The translations under genes were made by a program, and so were the position numbers. Shown in pieces: positions 15,896 to 25,022 of a stretch of 50,002 nt of DNA. Positions within the stretch are counted from its first letter, which is position 1; every line of letters starts with the position of its first letter. The notes beneath the pieces are model-generated. The model did no database searches and was not told the origin of the DNA. It saw nothing but the letters and a program-made list of their open reading frames with translations. This DNA comes from an uncultured Chromatiaceae bacterium (GTDB lineage: Bacteria > Pseudomonadota > Gammaproteobacteria > Tenderiales > Tenderiaceae): contig CALZIQ010000010.1 in the NCBI GenBank assembly GCA_945787735.1, positions 1 through 50,002 of the forward strand. The letters run 5' to 3'.

Positions 15896-17209
15896 CTAAA
15901 ACGTATTCTTACTGCCGAAATAGACCTTCTTGCGGTCCAACCCAAAAGCAAAGCTCACATCGACGCGCAGCTGAAAATCAACGAAGGATTTGATCTTGTA
16001 ACGCAGACCAAATCCGAAACTCGACTCAAGATCGCCAAAATCCAGCAACCGGTTATCAGCATACGCATTACCGTAATCGGCAAACACTACACCACGGGCG
16101 GCATTATGCCCCCACAGCGGCGCCAACAACTCCATGTTCAAAACAAAAAACGAACGCCCGCCAATGCCCCCCTTGTCATAGCCACGCAGATCGCGGCTGC
16201 CCCCCAACTCATAGGACTGATCCGCAATCGGCACCTCGCCGCCGGTGCCGCCAAAACGCAACTGCATATTGAAATTTTTGTGCTCGTGCGGCAAGCCCAA
16301 TGGAAAATAATGGCGGTAATAGACAAAATTGCGGCTGTAGGGTGTATCAGAGCCCATCCGCACCAGGCCGTGCTCACTGATGTAGCCATATTCCAGACCT
16401 TCACGGCTAAAGAGATAGTCATGCACCCGGGTGTAACCGATGCCGAGGGAAAGCCCTGCGGTTTTTTCAGACTCTATCACCACTGGTGCGCCAAGCGCCT
16501 GATTAAAAAAGAGATAGCGCCAAAACACCGACATGCCTGCATTCCAGCCCTGCGACGGCCCCTCGCGACTCAACCAACGGGACAAACCGATTCCAGCAGC
16601 ACTGAAATTGCGATCATGCTCAGCCGCCGTATTGCCCAAGGCGTCCTGCGTCACCACCGGATAAACCGAACGCAAAAGGGAAACACCAAGACCATAATGA
16701 GTACCGACGACACGGGGATAACTGTATGACATATCCACCGAGTGAACGGTGCGATCGGTGTTACAGCAGCCGCTGGTTGCCTCATAAGTGAGCTTAACGC
16801 GCTGATTCAACCCCGCCACATTATCCACCGTCAGACGGGCGCCATAGCTGACTTCGCCATCTGCGGACCTGTCAAAGCGCGGCAGCGGAATAACGTAATA
16901 TTTTTCGCTAACAGAAAACTCGAGCACCTGGCCAAACTGGGGCCCAGGATAAAGCCTGACATTGACTGACTTAAACAAACCAAGGTCCATAATGGCCTGG
17001 CGCGAGCGCTCGATCTTGTCCGGATCTACCGGATCACCCACCTGAATTATGATTTCTTGCAGCATGATGCGCGGCTGAGTGCGCTCATTGCCAACAAAAC
17101 GGATTTCCTCAATCCAATCGGACTCGGCCCGAACCTCCCCGACAACACCTATCCAGACCATCAATAGACAGCCCGACAGCAGATAAAAACGCCTATAAAA
17201 CAACATCAT
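15896..17209 (-). CDS. Omp85/BamA-type outer-membrane protein with one POTRA domain
   Basis: A 437-residue exported protein. A signal peptide (about residues 1-28, ending GEVRA) is followed by one POTRA-like domain (residues 32-110: IEEIRFVGNERTQPRIMLQE, then GLFKSVNVRLYPG). The rest is a C-terminal beta-barrel of the surface-antigen family: SYELGGSRDLRGYDKGGIGG is the conserved LRGY element, and the protein ends in Phe, as expected for outer-membrane insertion. BamA has five POTRA domains and TamA three, so this is a short relative; its role (protein insertion or secretion of a partner) is unknown. No SD is visible; a 15-bp AT palindrome (17208-17222) overlaps the start codon. Confidence 0.85.
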   Translation of the reverse strand: MMLFYRRFYLLSGCLLMVWIGVVGEVRAESDWIEEIRFVGNERTQPRIMLQEIIIQVGDPVDPDKIERSRQAIMDLGLFKSVNVRLYPGPQFGQVLEFSVSEKYYVIPLPRFDRSADGEVSYGARLTVDNVAGLNQRVKLTYEATSGCCNTDRTVHSVDMSYSYPRVVGTHYGLGVSLLRSVYPVVTQDALGNTAAEHDRNFSAAGIGLSRWLSREGPSQGWNAGMSVFWRYLFFNQALGAPVVIESEKTAGLSLGIGYTRVHDYLFSREGLEYGYISEHGLVRMGSDTPYSRNFVYYRHYFPLGLPHEHKNFNMQLRFGGTGGEVPIADQSYELGGSRDLRGYDKGGIGGRSFFVLNMELLAPLWGHNAARGVVFADYGNAYADNRLLDFGDLESSFGFGLRYKIKSFVDFQLRVDVSFAFGLDRKKVYFGSKNTF

Positions 17210-17352
17210 ATAAATTTTATATCGCCAGCCTTGGCAAAGCTCTTTGGGATCAAACCGAAAATTGCCACACCTTACTTATAATGACTCTATCGGCATTTCA
17301 ATGCCCTAGCTGCAAAGATTGCCTAAGTCGTCGCAAATCCGGGGGGTTGTAG

Positions 17353-17358
17353 TATAAT
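17353..17358 (+). promoter_or_regulatory. Candidate -10 element for prk
   Basis: A perfect TATAAT lies 140 bp before the prk ATG. No good -35 hexamer is visible, which fits activator-dependent control (CbbR is usual for Calvin-cycle genes), but no CbbR gene is in the window. The remaining leader has no recognised structure. Confidence 0.4.
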
Positions 17359-17497
17359 GGCGCGCTTCCAAGTATCCAGGCGCTTAAGCAAAAAATAAAA
17401 GCCGCCCGGTCCAGTCACCATTCGTTATCAGACAGGGCCAAGGGAGTGATACCTCAAAGTTTCTATTTGACCGCAATATATTGCTAAGGAGGACCTT

Positions 17498-18370
17498 ATG
17501 TCCAGGAAACATCCCGTTGTTGCCGTAACCGGTTCATCTGGCGCTGGCACGTCTACCGTCAAAAACGCCATGGAGCATATCTTCCGCCGCGAAGGCATTA
17601 AGGCCGCCGTCGTTGAAGGTGACAGTTTCCACCGCTACGACCGCAAAGAGATGAAAGAAGCCGTGGCCAAAGCCCTGGCCGAAGGCCGCACCCTGAGCCA
17701 CTTTGGTCCTGAAGGCAACGTCTTCGACAAGTTGGAAGAGCTGTTCCGCGCCTATGGCGAGACGGGTTCCGGCAAAGTACGTAAATACCTGCACAATCAC
17801 GAAGAGGCCGCCCCCTATAACCAGGAACCCGGTACCTTCACCCCATGGGAAGAGATCGACGCTGGTTCTGACATTCTGTTTTATGAAGGCCTGCACGGTG
17901 GCGTTGTTTCCAACGACGTAGACGTTGCTCAGTGGGTAGACATGCTGGTAGGGGTTGTACCCTCGGTCAACCTGGAGTGGATTCAGAAAATTCATCGTGA
18001 CAACAAAGAACGTGGTTACTCTGCCGAGGCAGTTGTCGAAACCATTCTGCGCCGCATGCCCGACTACGTCACCTGCATCGCGCCGCAGTTCTCACGCACC
18101 GACATCAACTTCCAGCGTGTGCCAATTGTAGACACCTCCAATCCATTTATTGCCCGCGACATCCCGACCCCGGACGAAAGTTTCTGTGTCATCCGCTTCC
18201 GTTATCCGAAAAAGCATGACTTGAGCTATTACCTGCAAATGCTGCAGGGCGCCTGGATGTCTCGTCCCAACACCATGGTCTTGCCGGCCAGCAAAATGGG
18301 GATGGCTATGGAGGTCATGCTGACCCCCATCATCCACGACATGATGGAGAAAAAACGCACCGCTGCATAA
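17498..18370 (+). CDS. prk: Phosphoribulokinase
   Basis: A 290-residue class I (proteobacterial) phosphoribulokinase, which makes ribulose 1,5-bisphosphate from ribulose 5-phosphate and ATP for RuBisCO. The P-loop is TGSSGAGTST (residues 11-20); the substrate-binding and catalytic region EGDSFHRYDR follows at 40-49, and FTPWEEI and FYEGLHGG are typical of this class. Length matches the family. An AAGGAGGA SD precedes the ATG. It stands alone here, not beside RuBisCO genes. The family also contains PrkB-like proteins in non-autotrophs, but the nearby sat supports a true Calvin-cycle role in a chemolithoautotroph; that last step is inference. Confidence 0.93.
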   Translation: MSRKHPVVAVTGSSGAGTSTVKNAMEHIFRREGIKAAVVEGDSFHRYDRKEMKEAVAKALAEGRTLSHFGPEGNVFDKLEELFRAYGETGSGKVRKYLHNHEEAAPYNQEPGTFTPWEEIDAGSDILFYEGLHGGVVSNDVDVAQWVDMLVGVVPSVNLEWIQKIHRDNKERGYSAEAVVETILRRMPDYVTCIAPQFSRTDINFQRVPIVDTSNPFIARDIPTPDESFCVIRFRYPKKHDLSYYLQMLQGAWMSRPNTMVLPASKMGMAMEVMLTPIIHDMMEKKRTAA

Positions 18371-18383
18371 GCTGTGATCCAGA

Positions 18384-18409
18384 AAGGGGCCTCATGGGGC
18401 CCCTTCTTT
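18384..18409 (+). terminator. Rho-independent terminator of prk
   Basis: An 8-bp perfect stem AAGGGGCC/GGCCCCTT with a 6-nt loop is followed by CTTT, 13 bp after the prk stop. The U-run is short. Confidence 0.75.
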
Positions 18410-18414
18410 AGTAT

Positions 18415-18445
18415 TTGGCAATAAACTCAAAGGTTGTGGTATAAG
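18415..18445 (+). promoter_or_regulatory. Possible promoter of the TPR-Exb operon
   Basis: TTGGCA (18415-18420) and TATAAG (18440-18445) are separated by 19 bp, longer than ideal, about 75 bp before the first gene of the operon and just after the prk terminator. Confidence 0.3.
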
Positions 18446-18520
18446 ATAAAGCGCTAATGTGCCGATATCTCGCAGGACGACCTTATAACCGGGTCGAATG
18501 AATTTGAGGTTTTTTTCCCC

Positions 18521-19060
18521 TTGCTGTCAGTCAAAAAAATCCATCTCGATCAAATGCTTGTTTTTTTTCTGGGGTTGCTGCTTTTGCAACCAAGCCAGGC
18601 GGCCGACCTTATTCTGGACGAAAATACCACTGACCGTGCCTCCCTGACACAAGCTACGTTAGAGCTACAGCGCGACCTCATCCTGGCTCAGGAAAAAATC
18701 CTGGCGGCAGAAAAACATGGCTTGGCGATCTACCTTGATTTTGATGATCCTGTGCCGAGCGGCCTCGACCAGCTCAGGATCAGCCTGGATGGCGAAGTCA
18801 TAGTAGACATTGAATTTGAAAAACAACAACTGGACAAACTAAGCTCGGGTGGGATTCAAAAACTCCTGACCACAGAGCTCGCCCCCGGCAGCTATGAACT
18901 GGTCACCAGACTCAAAGCCGGCAACAAGCACATCACCAAAACAATCAATCTCAACAAAGAAACTACGCGCGTAAACCTAAAGGTCACCATAACTAGCCTG
19001 CTGCGCAAACAAACGCCAGAGATCTTTTTCGATTATGAGAGCTGGGAGCCTCAGCAATGA
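18521..19060 (+). CDS. Exported protein of unknown function, first gene of the TPR-Exb operon
   Basis: A 179-residue protein beginning at a TTG with a GAGG sequence upstream; an internal ATG at 18554 would shorten the signal peptide. The signal peptide (basic VKKIHLDQ, then LVFFLGLLLLQ, cleavage after QA) points to the periplasm. Residues 35-60 are helical (TQATLELQRDLILAQEKILAAEKHG). The remainder reads as a beta-sandwich (GLAIYLDFDDPVPSGLDQLRISLDGEVIVDI; APGSYELVTRLKAG). I do not recognise the family. The stop overlaps the next ATG by 4 bp, so it is translationally coupled to the TPR genes and likely part of the same envelope complex. Confidence 0.75.
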   Translation: MLSVKKIHLDQMLVFFLGLLLLQPSQAADLILDENTTDRASLTQATLELQRDLILAQEKILAAEKHGLAIYLDFDDPVPSGLDQLRISLDGEVIVDIEFEKQQLDKLSSGGIQKLLTTELAPGSYELVTRLKAGNKHITKTINLNKETTRVNLKVTITSLLRKQTPEIFFDYESWEPQQ

Positions 19061-20520
19061 TTTGGCCGACCAAACTGCGTTTGACCACCCTCTTTCTCTG
19101 CCTTGCCAGCAGCGCTTTCAGCCTGGGCAGTCACGCCAAAGAAATTAATTTTAAAGATATCGAAAATCTCTCTCTCGGACATGCCTATTACACCTATCAG
19201 AATGGCGACCAGTACCAGGCAATCGCCATGCTCATGGCTGCGGATGCAAACAAGCGCCTCGGCAAGGATGCCCAACTGGGTCAATTATTTCTGGCTGAAA
19301 ACTTCACTCAACTGGGCCTCTATAACAAAGCTATCGAAGTATACGAAAGAACAGGCCGACAGCCTGGTTCGAGAAGCAACCGCGACCAAGCCTGGCTGGA
19401 AGAAGCCAAACTGGTACTGCAGCAGGGCAAATACAACCAAGCTCTGGCCCTGCTCAACAACATTCAAAGCAATCTCACTTATACCCAAGAAACCGAATTA
19501 AAAACCACCCGGGCACGCGCCCTGGTCGAGATCGGGCAAGTTAAAGAAGCCATAGAAGCCATGCCCAAAATTTCGGACACCTCAGCCTGGGCTTTGTACC
19601 ATTCATTTAATATCGGCGTAAGACTCATTGAAGACCATCGCAACAAAAACGGCGCAGTAATACTGCATCAGATCAGCCGGCTGAGAAACACAACAAACAA
19701 CGAGATTCAAGCCATCAAAGATCAGGCCAATCTAGCCCTGGGCTTTTCGCTGCTTAAAATCAACAAACCTCAAAAAGCACGCACCTATCTGGAAAACGTG
19801 CGCCTAAAAAGTCACCTATCCAACATTGCCCTGCTCGGCATGGGATGGAGTTACTCGATAGAAGAAAATTACGAACAGGCCTTGGTGTTCTGGCTCGAAC
19901 TTCAAGACAGGCCCTACACCACTGCCTATGGCTATGAAACCATGCTAGCCGTGCCATATGCCCTGAGCAAGGCCGGGGCCTTCAACCAGGCCATTCGGTA
20001 CTATAAGGCTGCACAAGAACGCATTCAGGCCGATACTAATGACATGAATGAGGCCAAGAAAAAAATTAATAGCGACCTGTTTCCGGCATTGATTAGCGCT
20101 ATGCCGGAGGAGGAAACCCTTTGGCTTAGCCACTGGCAGAATTCACCCGAGGCGCCTGAAAAACACCTCTTGCCTCTGCTTCTGGACAACCCCGAGTTTC
20201 AAGCAACGCTAAGGGAATACCGCAGCTTACTGCAACTCGACACGCAGGTCGCCTCACTTGAACCTGAAATCGCACGGGTCGAGTCACTGCTCAAGACAAC
20301 GCCAACTGAAGCTGAAGTCGCGCGTCTGCATCTGCAATATCAAACCATCTCGCAACAAACTAAAAAGGGACTGGAACAACAGCTAGCCCTGCTGCGAAAA
20401 CAAGCAATCAACACCTTCAGCCGCTACCAGGCCCAGTTAAACGACTATACCGAGCAGATCAGCTTTGGCATCGCTCTAGCCATTGAAGGTGGCACCTTCA
20501 AAGCCGAGGAAGGACTGTAA
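19057..20520 (+). CDS. Exported TPR-repeat protein
   Basis: A 487-residue periplasmic protein with a signal peptide (TTLFLCLASSAFSLGSHA). Several degenerate TPR units follow: LGHAYYTYQNGDQYQAIAML (about 40-60), LAENFTQLGLYNKAIEVYER (about 78-97), LVLQQGKYNQALALL (about 118-132), and YALSKAGAFNQAIRYYKAAQ (about 302-321). The C-terminal third is coiled-coil-like. TPR repeats act as protein-binding scaffolds. It overlaps both neighbours (4 bp upstream, 1 bp downstream). In the AglRQS-Glt comparison it would stand for one of the periplasmic TPR components, but sequence alone does not assign it to a specific Glt protein. Confidence 0.85.
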   Translation: MIWPTKLRLTTLFLCLASSAFSLGSHAKEINFKDIENLSLGHAYYTYQNGDQYQAIAMLMAADANKRLGKDAQLGQLFLAENFTQLGLYNKAIEVYERTGRQPGSRSNRDQAWLEEAKLVLQQGKYNQALALLNNIQSNLTYTQETELKTTRARALVEIGQVKEAIEAMPKISDTSAWALYHSFNIGVRLIEDHRNKNGAVILHQISRLRNTTNNEIQAIKDQANLALGFSLLKINKPQKARTYLENVRLKSHLSNIALLGMGWSYSIEENYEQALVFWLELQDRPYTTAYGYETMLAVPYALSKAGAFNQAIRYYKAAQERIQADTNDMNEAKKKINSDLFPALISAMPEEETLWLSHWQNSPEAPEKHLLPLLLDNPEFQATLREYRSLLQLDTQVASLEPEIARVESLLKTTPTEAEVARLHLQYQTISQQTKKGLEQQLALLRKQAINTFSRYQAQLNDYTEQISFGIALAIEGGTFKAEEGL

Positions 20521-23354
20521 TGCAACACCGTAGTTTACTGGCCCTCACAATCCTAACCCTGCTTTACGGCTGCAGCAGCACCCCGACTGACACATTGGGC
20601 AGCCTGAAGGGCAGAACCATACAAATTGAAAAAGATGCCCCGGTCGAGGCCAATATCCGCGATGCGATAAAGACATACGAAGAGATCATTCAAAATAGCG
20701 CTGATTCGGCACTGAATGAAAAGGCACTGCGCCGCCTCGGTGACCTTGAAATGCAGCGCATCGACAGGCTCTATGAAGACGATGAAGGCCATCTGGTCAC
20801 TGAAGAGAGTTACGACAAGGCAATTAATGCCTATCAGAAACTGCTGACTCGCTATCCAAAATACCATGACCGGGAAACCGTCATCTACCAACTGGCACGC
20901 GCCTATGAACACGGCGGTCGCCCTGAAAAGGCCATCAAGGCACTCAAGATTGTTGCCCGCGATTACCCCGCCTCACCCAACATAGACGAGGTGAGCTTCA
21001 GACTGGGCGAGCTCCTGTTCCAGGAAAATTTCTACCAGGAAGCCGAAGTTGCCTATTCAAGCATCATCGGCCGTGGACAACACAACAATCAGTATTACGA
21101 ACAGTCGCTGTTCAAATACGCCTGGTCGATCTACAAACAAGACCGCTGCGTCGATTCGCTCGACCCATTTTTTTCAATCCTCGACCTAAAACTGACGCGC
21201 AATTCCACACCAGCAGAAATCGCCAAGATGGAGTACATCTCACGTTCTGACGTTGAACTAGTGAACGACAGTTTGCGCGCCATCAGTCTCTGCATCGCAA
21301 CACAATCTAACCCGAACGCACTGACAAAATATTTTAAAGGCAAACCCGTTCGCGTCTATGAATTCATGGTGTATCAGACACTGGCCGAGTTTTACCTCAA
21401 ACAGGAACGTGTCACAGATGCCGCTCGAATCTACAGCTCTTATTTTGAGCGCAGCAATTGGCATCCTTATGGCGTCATCCTGCACGACAAGGCCATTGAC
21501 ATCTACACCACACTAAAATCAAAAGAAGAAATTATTCAGGCAAAAAAAGAATATGTGCGTCGTTACGATATTTTGACCGAGCGATTGGACAAAAGCCATC
21601 ACAACGATTACCACTTGTTCCTAATCAAAAGTGACAACGAAAGCCAGTTCAGGATTCGCTCCCGCTTCAAGGTACATCTGCTAGACATTGCCCAGTACCA
21701 CCATGCCAAGGCGCAAAAAACCGATGACCTGCTCGACTTTCAGGAAGCCGCCGGCTGGTACCGTCTCTATCTAAAATATTTCCCCAAGGGCAAAGATGCA
21801 CCTCGCATCAATTTCCTGCTGGCCGAATCCCTATTTGAAGACAAGCTTTATGCTGAAGCCGCGCGCGAATACGAACGTGCCGCCTATGAATACGGCATGC
21901 ACGAGGAGGCCGCCGAGGCTGGTTATGCCGCCCTCGTGTCCTACACCGAACAGGACAAACTGCTAACCGGCCCTGACAAAAAAGAATGGCATCAGTCTGC
22001 ACTGCAAAGCGCGCTTTCATTCGCACGGGTGTTTTCCAAAGATCCCAGAGCACCGTCTGTACTTGCAAAAGCAGCACACGAACTATACGAAGGTCGTCAC
22101 TACGAGGATGCTGTTATCGCCGCTGAAACTATCCTCAACCGCTACCCCAACAGTGGCGAGGAAAACAGGCGTACCGCGCTGATTGTGCTGGCCAATACCC
22201 AGTTTGAATTAGCCAACTATGAAATCGCAGAACTATTTTATGCCGAATTGCGCCTTGTCCTGAAAAAAGACGACCCGCTGCAAACCGAAGTCGAGGAACG
22301 TATCGCCGCATGCATCTACAAACAGGCTGAACATTTCCGTGCGCACGGCGCCATTAGCAGCGCCATTGACGAGTTCAAACGCCTCATCGAGGCTGCGCCC
22401 AACGCATCCATTCGGCCCATTACCGAGTTTGATATCGCCAGCACCTACATCATTATGGATCAATGGCAAGAAGCCGCTGACTATCTTGACGCATTCAAGA
22501 ATAACTACCCGGACCACGAGCTCATCCCCGACGTTGAAGAAAAGCTGGCCATCGCCTATATGCGCCTGGAAGATCCACTCAGGGCTGCTGAAGCCTTACG
22601 AGACATCGTTGAAAATGCCGGTTCACCTGAGTCAAAACGCGAGGCCCTGTGGCAAGCTGCACAACTCTACGAAAAGGCTGGCGAAAAACACAAGGCCGCC
22701 ACCACCTACAACACCTATGCTGAGATGTTCCCCAGCCCGCTTGAGCCCGCGATCGAGGCCCTTCATAAAGCTGGCCTCATGCATCAGTCCATTGGCCGCG
22801 ACTATTACTACCGCGTGCAACTCGAAAAAATTTATGAGGCCGATCACAATGGCGCTGCTGAACGCACCAACCGCACCCGCTATCTAGCAGCCCAGGCGGC
22901 GTTCGTGCTGGCCGAACCGCACTACGAGCGTTATGCCAAAGCACAACTGGTCGAACCGATTCGTAAAAATATGCAGCTTAAGAACCAGCTAATGAAAAAA
23001 GCACTCGAAGCCTACAACAAAGCAGCCGAATTGGGCGTGGCTGAATTTACTACGGCCTCCACGTTCCGTATCGCCGATTTGTATGGCGATTTCAGCCGCA
23101 AACTGATGGACTCGGACCGCCCCGGCAATCTCGACGATGAAGAGATGGAGCAATACGAAATCATGCTGGAAGAACAAGCCTTCCCCTTTGAGGAACAGGC
23201 CATCGAATTGCATGAAACCAACCTGACTCGCATGAATGAAAACGGCGTTTATAACGAATGGGTTCAGAACAGTATCAACGCTCTGTCCAAACTGATGCCG
23301 GCTCGCTATATGAGGAATGAGACCCATGATCTCGCCGCCACAACAGCTCACTAA
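20520..23354 (+). CDS. Large TPR-repeat lipoprotein (GltD-like candidate)
   Basis: A 944-residue lipoprotein: signal LLALTILTLLYGC with Cys18 in the lipobox LYGC, then SSTPTD. Almost the whole mature protein is TPR/Sel1-like helical repeats, for example YDKAINAYQKLLTRYPKYHD (about 98-117), PEKAIKALKIVARDYPASPN (about 134-153), AAREYERAAYEYGMHEEAAE and AADYLDAFKNNYPDHELIPD. Ser after Cys suggests outer-membrane sorting by the Lol rules. It is the largest member of the operon. In Myxococcus the large periplasmic TPR protein GltD accompanies AglRQS; the resemblance here is of architecture and neighbourhood. Confidence 0.85.
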   Translation: MQHRSLLALTILTLLYGCSSTPTDTLGSLKGRTIQIEKDAPVEANIRDAIKTYEEIIQNSADSALNEKALRRLGDLEMQRIDRLYEDDEGHLVTEESYDKAINAYQKLLTRYPKYHDRETVIYQLARAYEHGGRPEKAIKALKIVARDYPASPNIDEVSFRLGELLFQENFYQEAEVAYSSIIGRGQHNNQYYEQSLFKYAWSIYKQDRCVDSLDPFFSILDLKLTRNSTPAEIAKMEYISRSDVELVNDSLRAISLCIATQSNPNALTKYFKGKPVRVYEFMVYQTLAEFYLKQERVTDAARIYSSYFERSNWHPYGVILHDKAIDIYTTLKSKEEIIQAKKEYVRRYDILTERLDKSHHNDYHLFLIKSDNESQFRIRSRFKVHLLDIAQYHHAKAQKTDDLLDFQEAAGWYRLYLKYFPKGKDAPRINFLLAESLFEDKLYAEAAREYERAAYEYGMHEEAAEAGYAALVSYTEQDKLLTGPDKKEWHQSALQSALSFARVFSKDPRAPSVLAKAAHELYEGRHYEDAVIAAETILNRYPNSGEENRRTALIVLANTQFELANYEIAELFYAELRLVLKKDDPLQTEVEERIAACIYKQAEHFRAHGAISSAIDEFKRLIEAAPNASIRPITEFDIASTYIIMDQWQEAADYLDAFKNNYPDHELIPDVEEKLAIAYMRLEDPLRAAEALRDIVENAGSPESKREALWQAAQLYEKAGEKHKAATTYNTYAEMFPSPLEPAIEALHKAGLMHQSIGRDYYYRVQLEKIYEADHNGAAERTNRTRYLAAQAAFVLAEPHYERYAKAQLVEPIRKNMQLKNQLMKKALEAYNKAAELGVAEFTTASTFRIADLYGDFSRKLMDSDRPGNLDDEEMEQYEIMLEEQAFPFEEQAIELHETNLTRMNENGVYNEWVQNSINALSKLMPARYMRNETHDLAATTAH

Positions 23355-23976
23355 ACTCATCAGCGCCGCCTGTTTAACAACGCTGCTTTTTGGCTGCGGT
23401 GCAAGCACACCTGTTGTACAACAACAAGCTGCCCCAGCTCAGTCAGCAACGGCCAATAACAGTGCGCCTCAGACTGTGCAGCACACTAATAACAACGCAC
23501 CTCTCAGCACAGAAATCGAAGAGCAGTTCAATCGCGGCATAAGCGCCATGTATGACCAGAACTTCGACAAAGCCGAAGAAATTTTTCTTAAAATGACTCA
23601 GAGCTATCCAACGCTGTCAGGTCCATTCGCCAACCTTGGCTCTGTGCTGACAAGCAAGAATGATTATCCAAATGCCGAAACAGCCTTCCTACGCGCATTG
23701 CAGCTGAACACGCAAAACCCGGAAATATATAACCATCTGGGCAGGATGTATCGCCAAAGCGGACAATTCAGCAAAGCGCTTGAGATCTACAAACAGGGGC
23801 TCGAAATAGACCCCGAGAGCCCCAACCTGCTTCGCAACACTGGCATACTGCTTGACCTCTACCTCAGCAACCCTGAGGCCGCTCTGGAGTATTATCAACG
23901 CTATCTCAAGAAAAAACCGGACGACAAACAGGTAAAAATATGGATTGCAGATCTAAGCGTACGAATCGGGCAATAA
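23326..23976 (+). CDS. TPR-repeat lipoprotein
   Basis: A 216-residue lipoprotein. The ATG at 23326 is preferred because TGAGGA lies about 10 bp upstream; an ATG at 23317 abuts the same SD too closely. The signal KLISAACLTTLLFGC ends in a lipobox, followed by a Gln/Ala/Asn-rich linker (about 23-60). Then come four TPR units: FNRGISAMYDQNFDKAEEIF, GPFANLGSVLTSKNDYPNAE, IYNHLGRMYRQSGQFSKALE and LLRNTGILLDLYLSNPEAAL. Size and layout are like AglT/GltE-type small TPR lipoproteins. It overlaps the preceding gene by 29 bp and the next by 37 bp. Confidence 0.85.
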   Translation: MISPPQQLTKLISAACLTTLLFGCGASTPVVQQQAAPAQSATANNSAPQTVQHTNNNAPLSTEIEEQFNRGISAMYDQNFDKAEEIFLKMTQSYPTLSGPFANLGSVLTSKNDYPNAETAFLRALQLNTQNPEIYNHLGRMYRQSGQFSKALEIYKQGLEIDPESPNLLRNTGILLDLYLSNPEAALEYYQRYLKKKPDDKQVKIWIADLSVRIGQ

Positions 23977-24284
23977 CATTTTCAGCCCCAGGCATTACAG
24001 CCCTGTGTCTAAGCTTGAGCTTGGGCCTGCTCTCGAGCACGGCTGTGGCCGAGACCGAAATCAAATCCGACGAAAGTCTGAAAATTTATGGTCAGAGTGA
24101 ACTGCCTAAGGTACTTTACATCGTGCCCTGGAAACGCAGAAAAGCCGGCGAAATCGACATGCCCAGCAGCACTAGCCTGGCCAGTGACGTACTTGAACCC
24201 ATCGACCCTGAAATTTTTCGACGTCAAATTCGTTATCACGACATCATTACGAAGCATCAAGCGGACAACTCTTCACAACCTTAA
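23940..24284 (+). CDS. Small exported protein of unknown function
   Basis: A 114-residue protein with a long basic N-region (MDCRSKRTNRA) and a signal sequence ending SSTAVA. The mature part of about 75 residues has KVLYIVPWKRRKAGEI followed by EPIDPEIFRRQIRYHDII, a pattern I do not recognise. It overlaps the end of the TPR lipoprotein gene by 37 bp in another frame, supporting translational coupling. An 85-bp gap with a good AAGGAGAT SD separates it from the ExbB-like gene. Its position between the TPR and motor genes suggests a small accessory subunit. Confidence 0.7.
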   Translation: MDCRSKRTNRAITFSAPGITALCLSLSLGLLSSTAVAETEIKSDESLKIYGQSELPKVLYIVPWKRRKAGEIDMPSSTSLASDVLEPIDPEIFRRQIRYHDIITKHQADNSSQP

Positions 24285-24369
24285 GTTATACTAGCCGGCT
24301 ACGATATATACCACTAAGTATTCCCAATATAGTTTTAACCTTAAAGACATGTGGTCTAAGGAGATATAA

Positions 24370-25017
24370 ATGGACGGTTTTTCCACCATCGTGCGCTTCT
24401 TTCAGGAAGGCGGGCTTTTCATGTATTTCATCCTGCTACTATTTGCTGTTGGCCTTGCCATCGCGATCGAGCGCTTCATTTATCTGACGGCAGCAAGAAG
24501 CAAAAGCCGCAAAACATGGGACAACCTGGTGCCACTGATTCAGCAAGGTAATTTTGATCAGGCCTCAGAAATTGTCTCAAAATCCAAAGCCTCCATCGCT
24601 CACATGCTGGCCTATGGTCTGGCTCGCATCAGGGAGCGCGCCCAACATCGCGATGAAATCGAAACCGCGATGGAAGAAGGCCTGATGGAAGTCATTCCAC
24701 GACTGGAAAAACGCACCCACTACCTGGCCACCCTGGCCAACATCGCCACCCTGATGGGACTGCTTGGCACCATCATCGGTCTGATCCAGGCCTTTACCGC
24801 CGTTGCCAGCGCCGATCCATCACAAAAGGCTGACCTGCTTTCATCCAGTATCTCGGTTGCAATGAACACCACCGCCTTTGGCCTGATGGCCGCAATCCCA
24901 CTGCTGTTGATGCACGCATTTCTAACCACCAAAACGACAGAACTAGTAGACAGCTTCGAAATGGCAGCCGTGAAATTTCTCAACCTGATCACCAATAAAA
25001 ACAGCAACGCAGGTTAA
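24370..25017 (+). CDS. MotA/TolQ/ExbB proton-channel family protein (AglR-like)
   Basis: A 215-residue inner-membrane protein. The three-helix ExbB/TolQ layout is clear: TM1 at about 15-35 (GLFMYFILLLFAVGLAIAIE), a cytoplasmic loop with a positively charged patch, TM2 at about 117-140 (LATLANIATLMGLLGTIIGL) and TM3 at about 158-185 (MNTTAFGLMAAIPLLLMHAF). The GLLGTIIGLI motif and the TM3 Thr (NTTAFGL) that line the ion path are conserved. With the two following ExbD proteins it should form a proton-driven motor complex. The set is separate from the usual Tol-Pal operon, as shown by its TPR partners. Confidence 0.93.
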   Translation: MDGFSTIVRFFQEGGLFMYFILLLFAVGLAIAIERFIYLTAARSKSRKTWDNLVPLIQQGNFDQASEIVSKSKASIAHMLAYGLARIRERAQHRDEIETAMEEGLMEVIPRLEKRTHYLATLANIATLMGLLGTIIGLIQAFTAVASADPSQKADLLSSSISVAMNTTAFGLMAAIPLLLMHAFLTTKTTELVDSFEMAAVKFLNLITNKNSNAG

Positions 25018-25022
25018 CCAAC

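Noticed and set aside
15884-16729. A 281-codon + strand frame
   Set aside because: Antisense to the Omp85-type gene, which has signal peptide, POTRA and barrel motifs; the + frame shows none.
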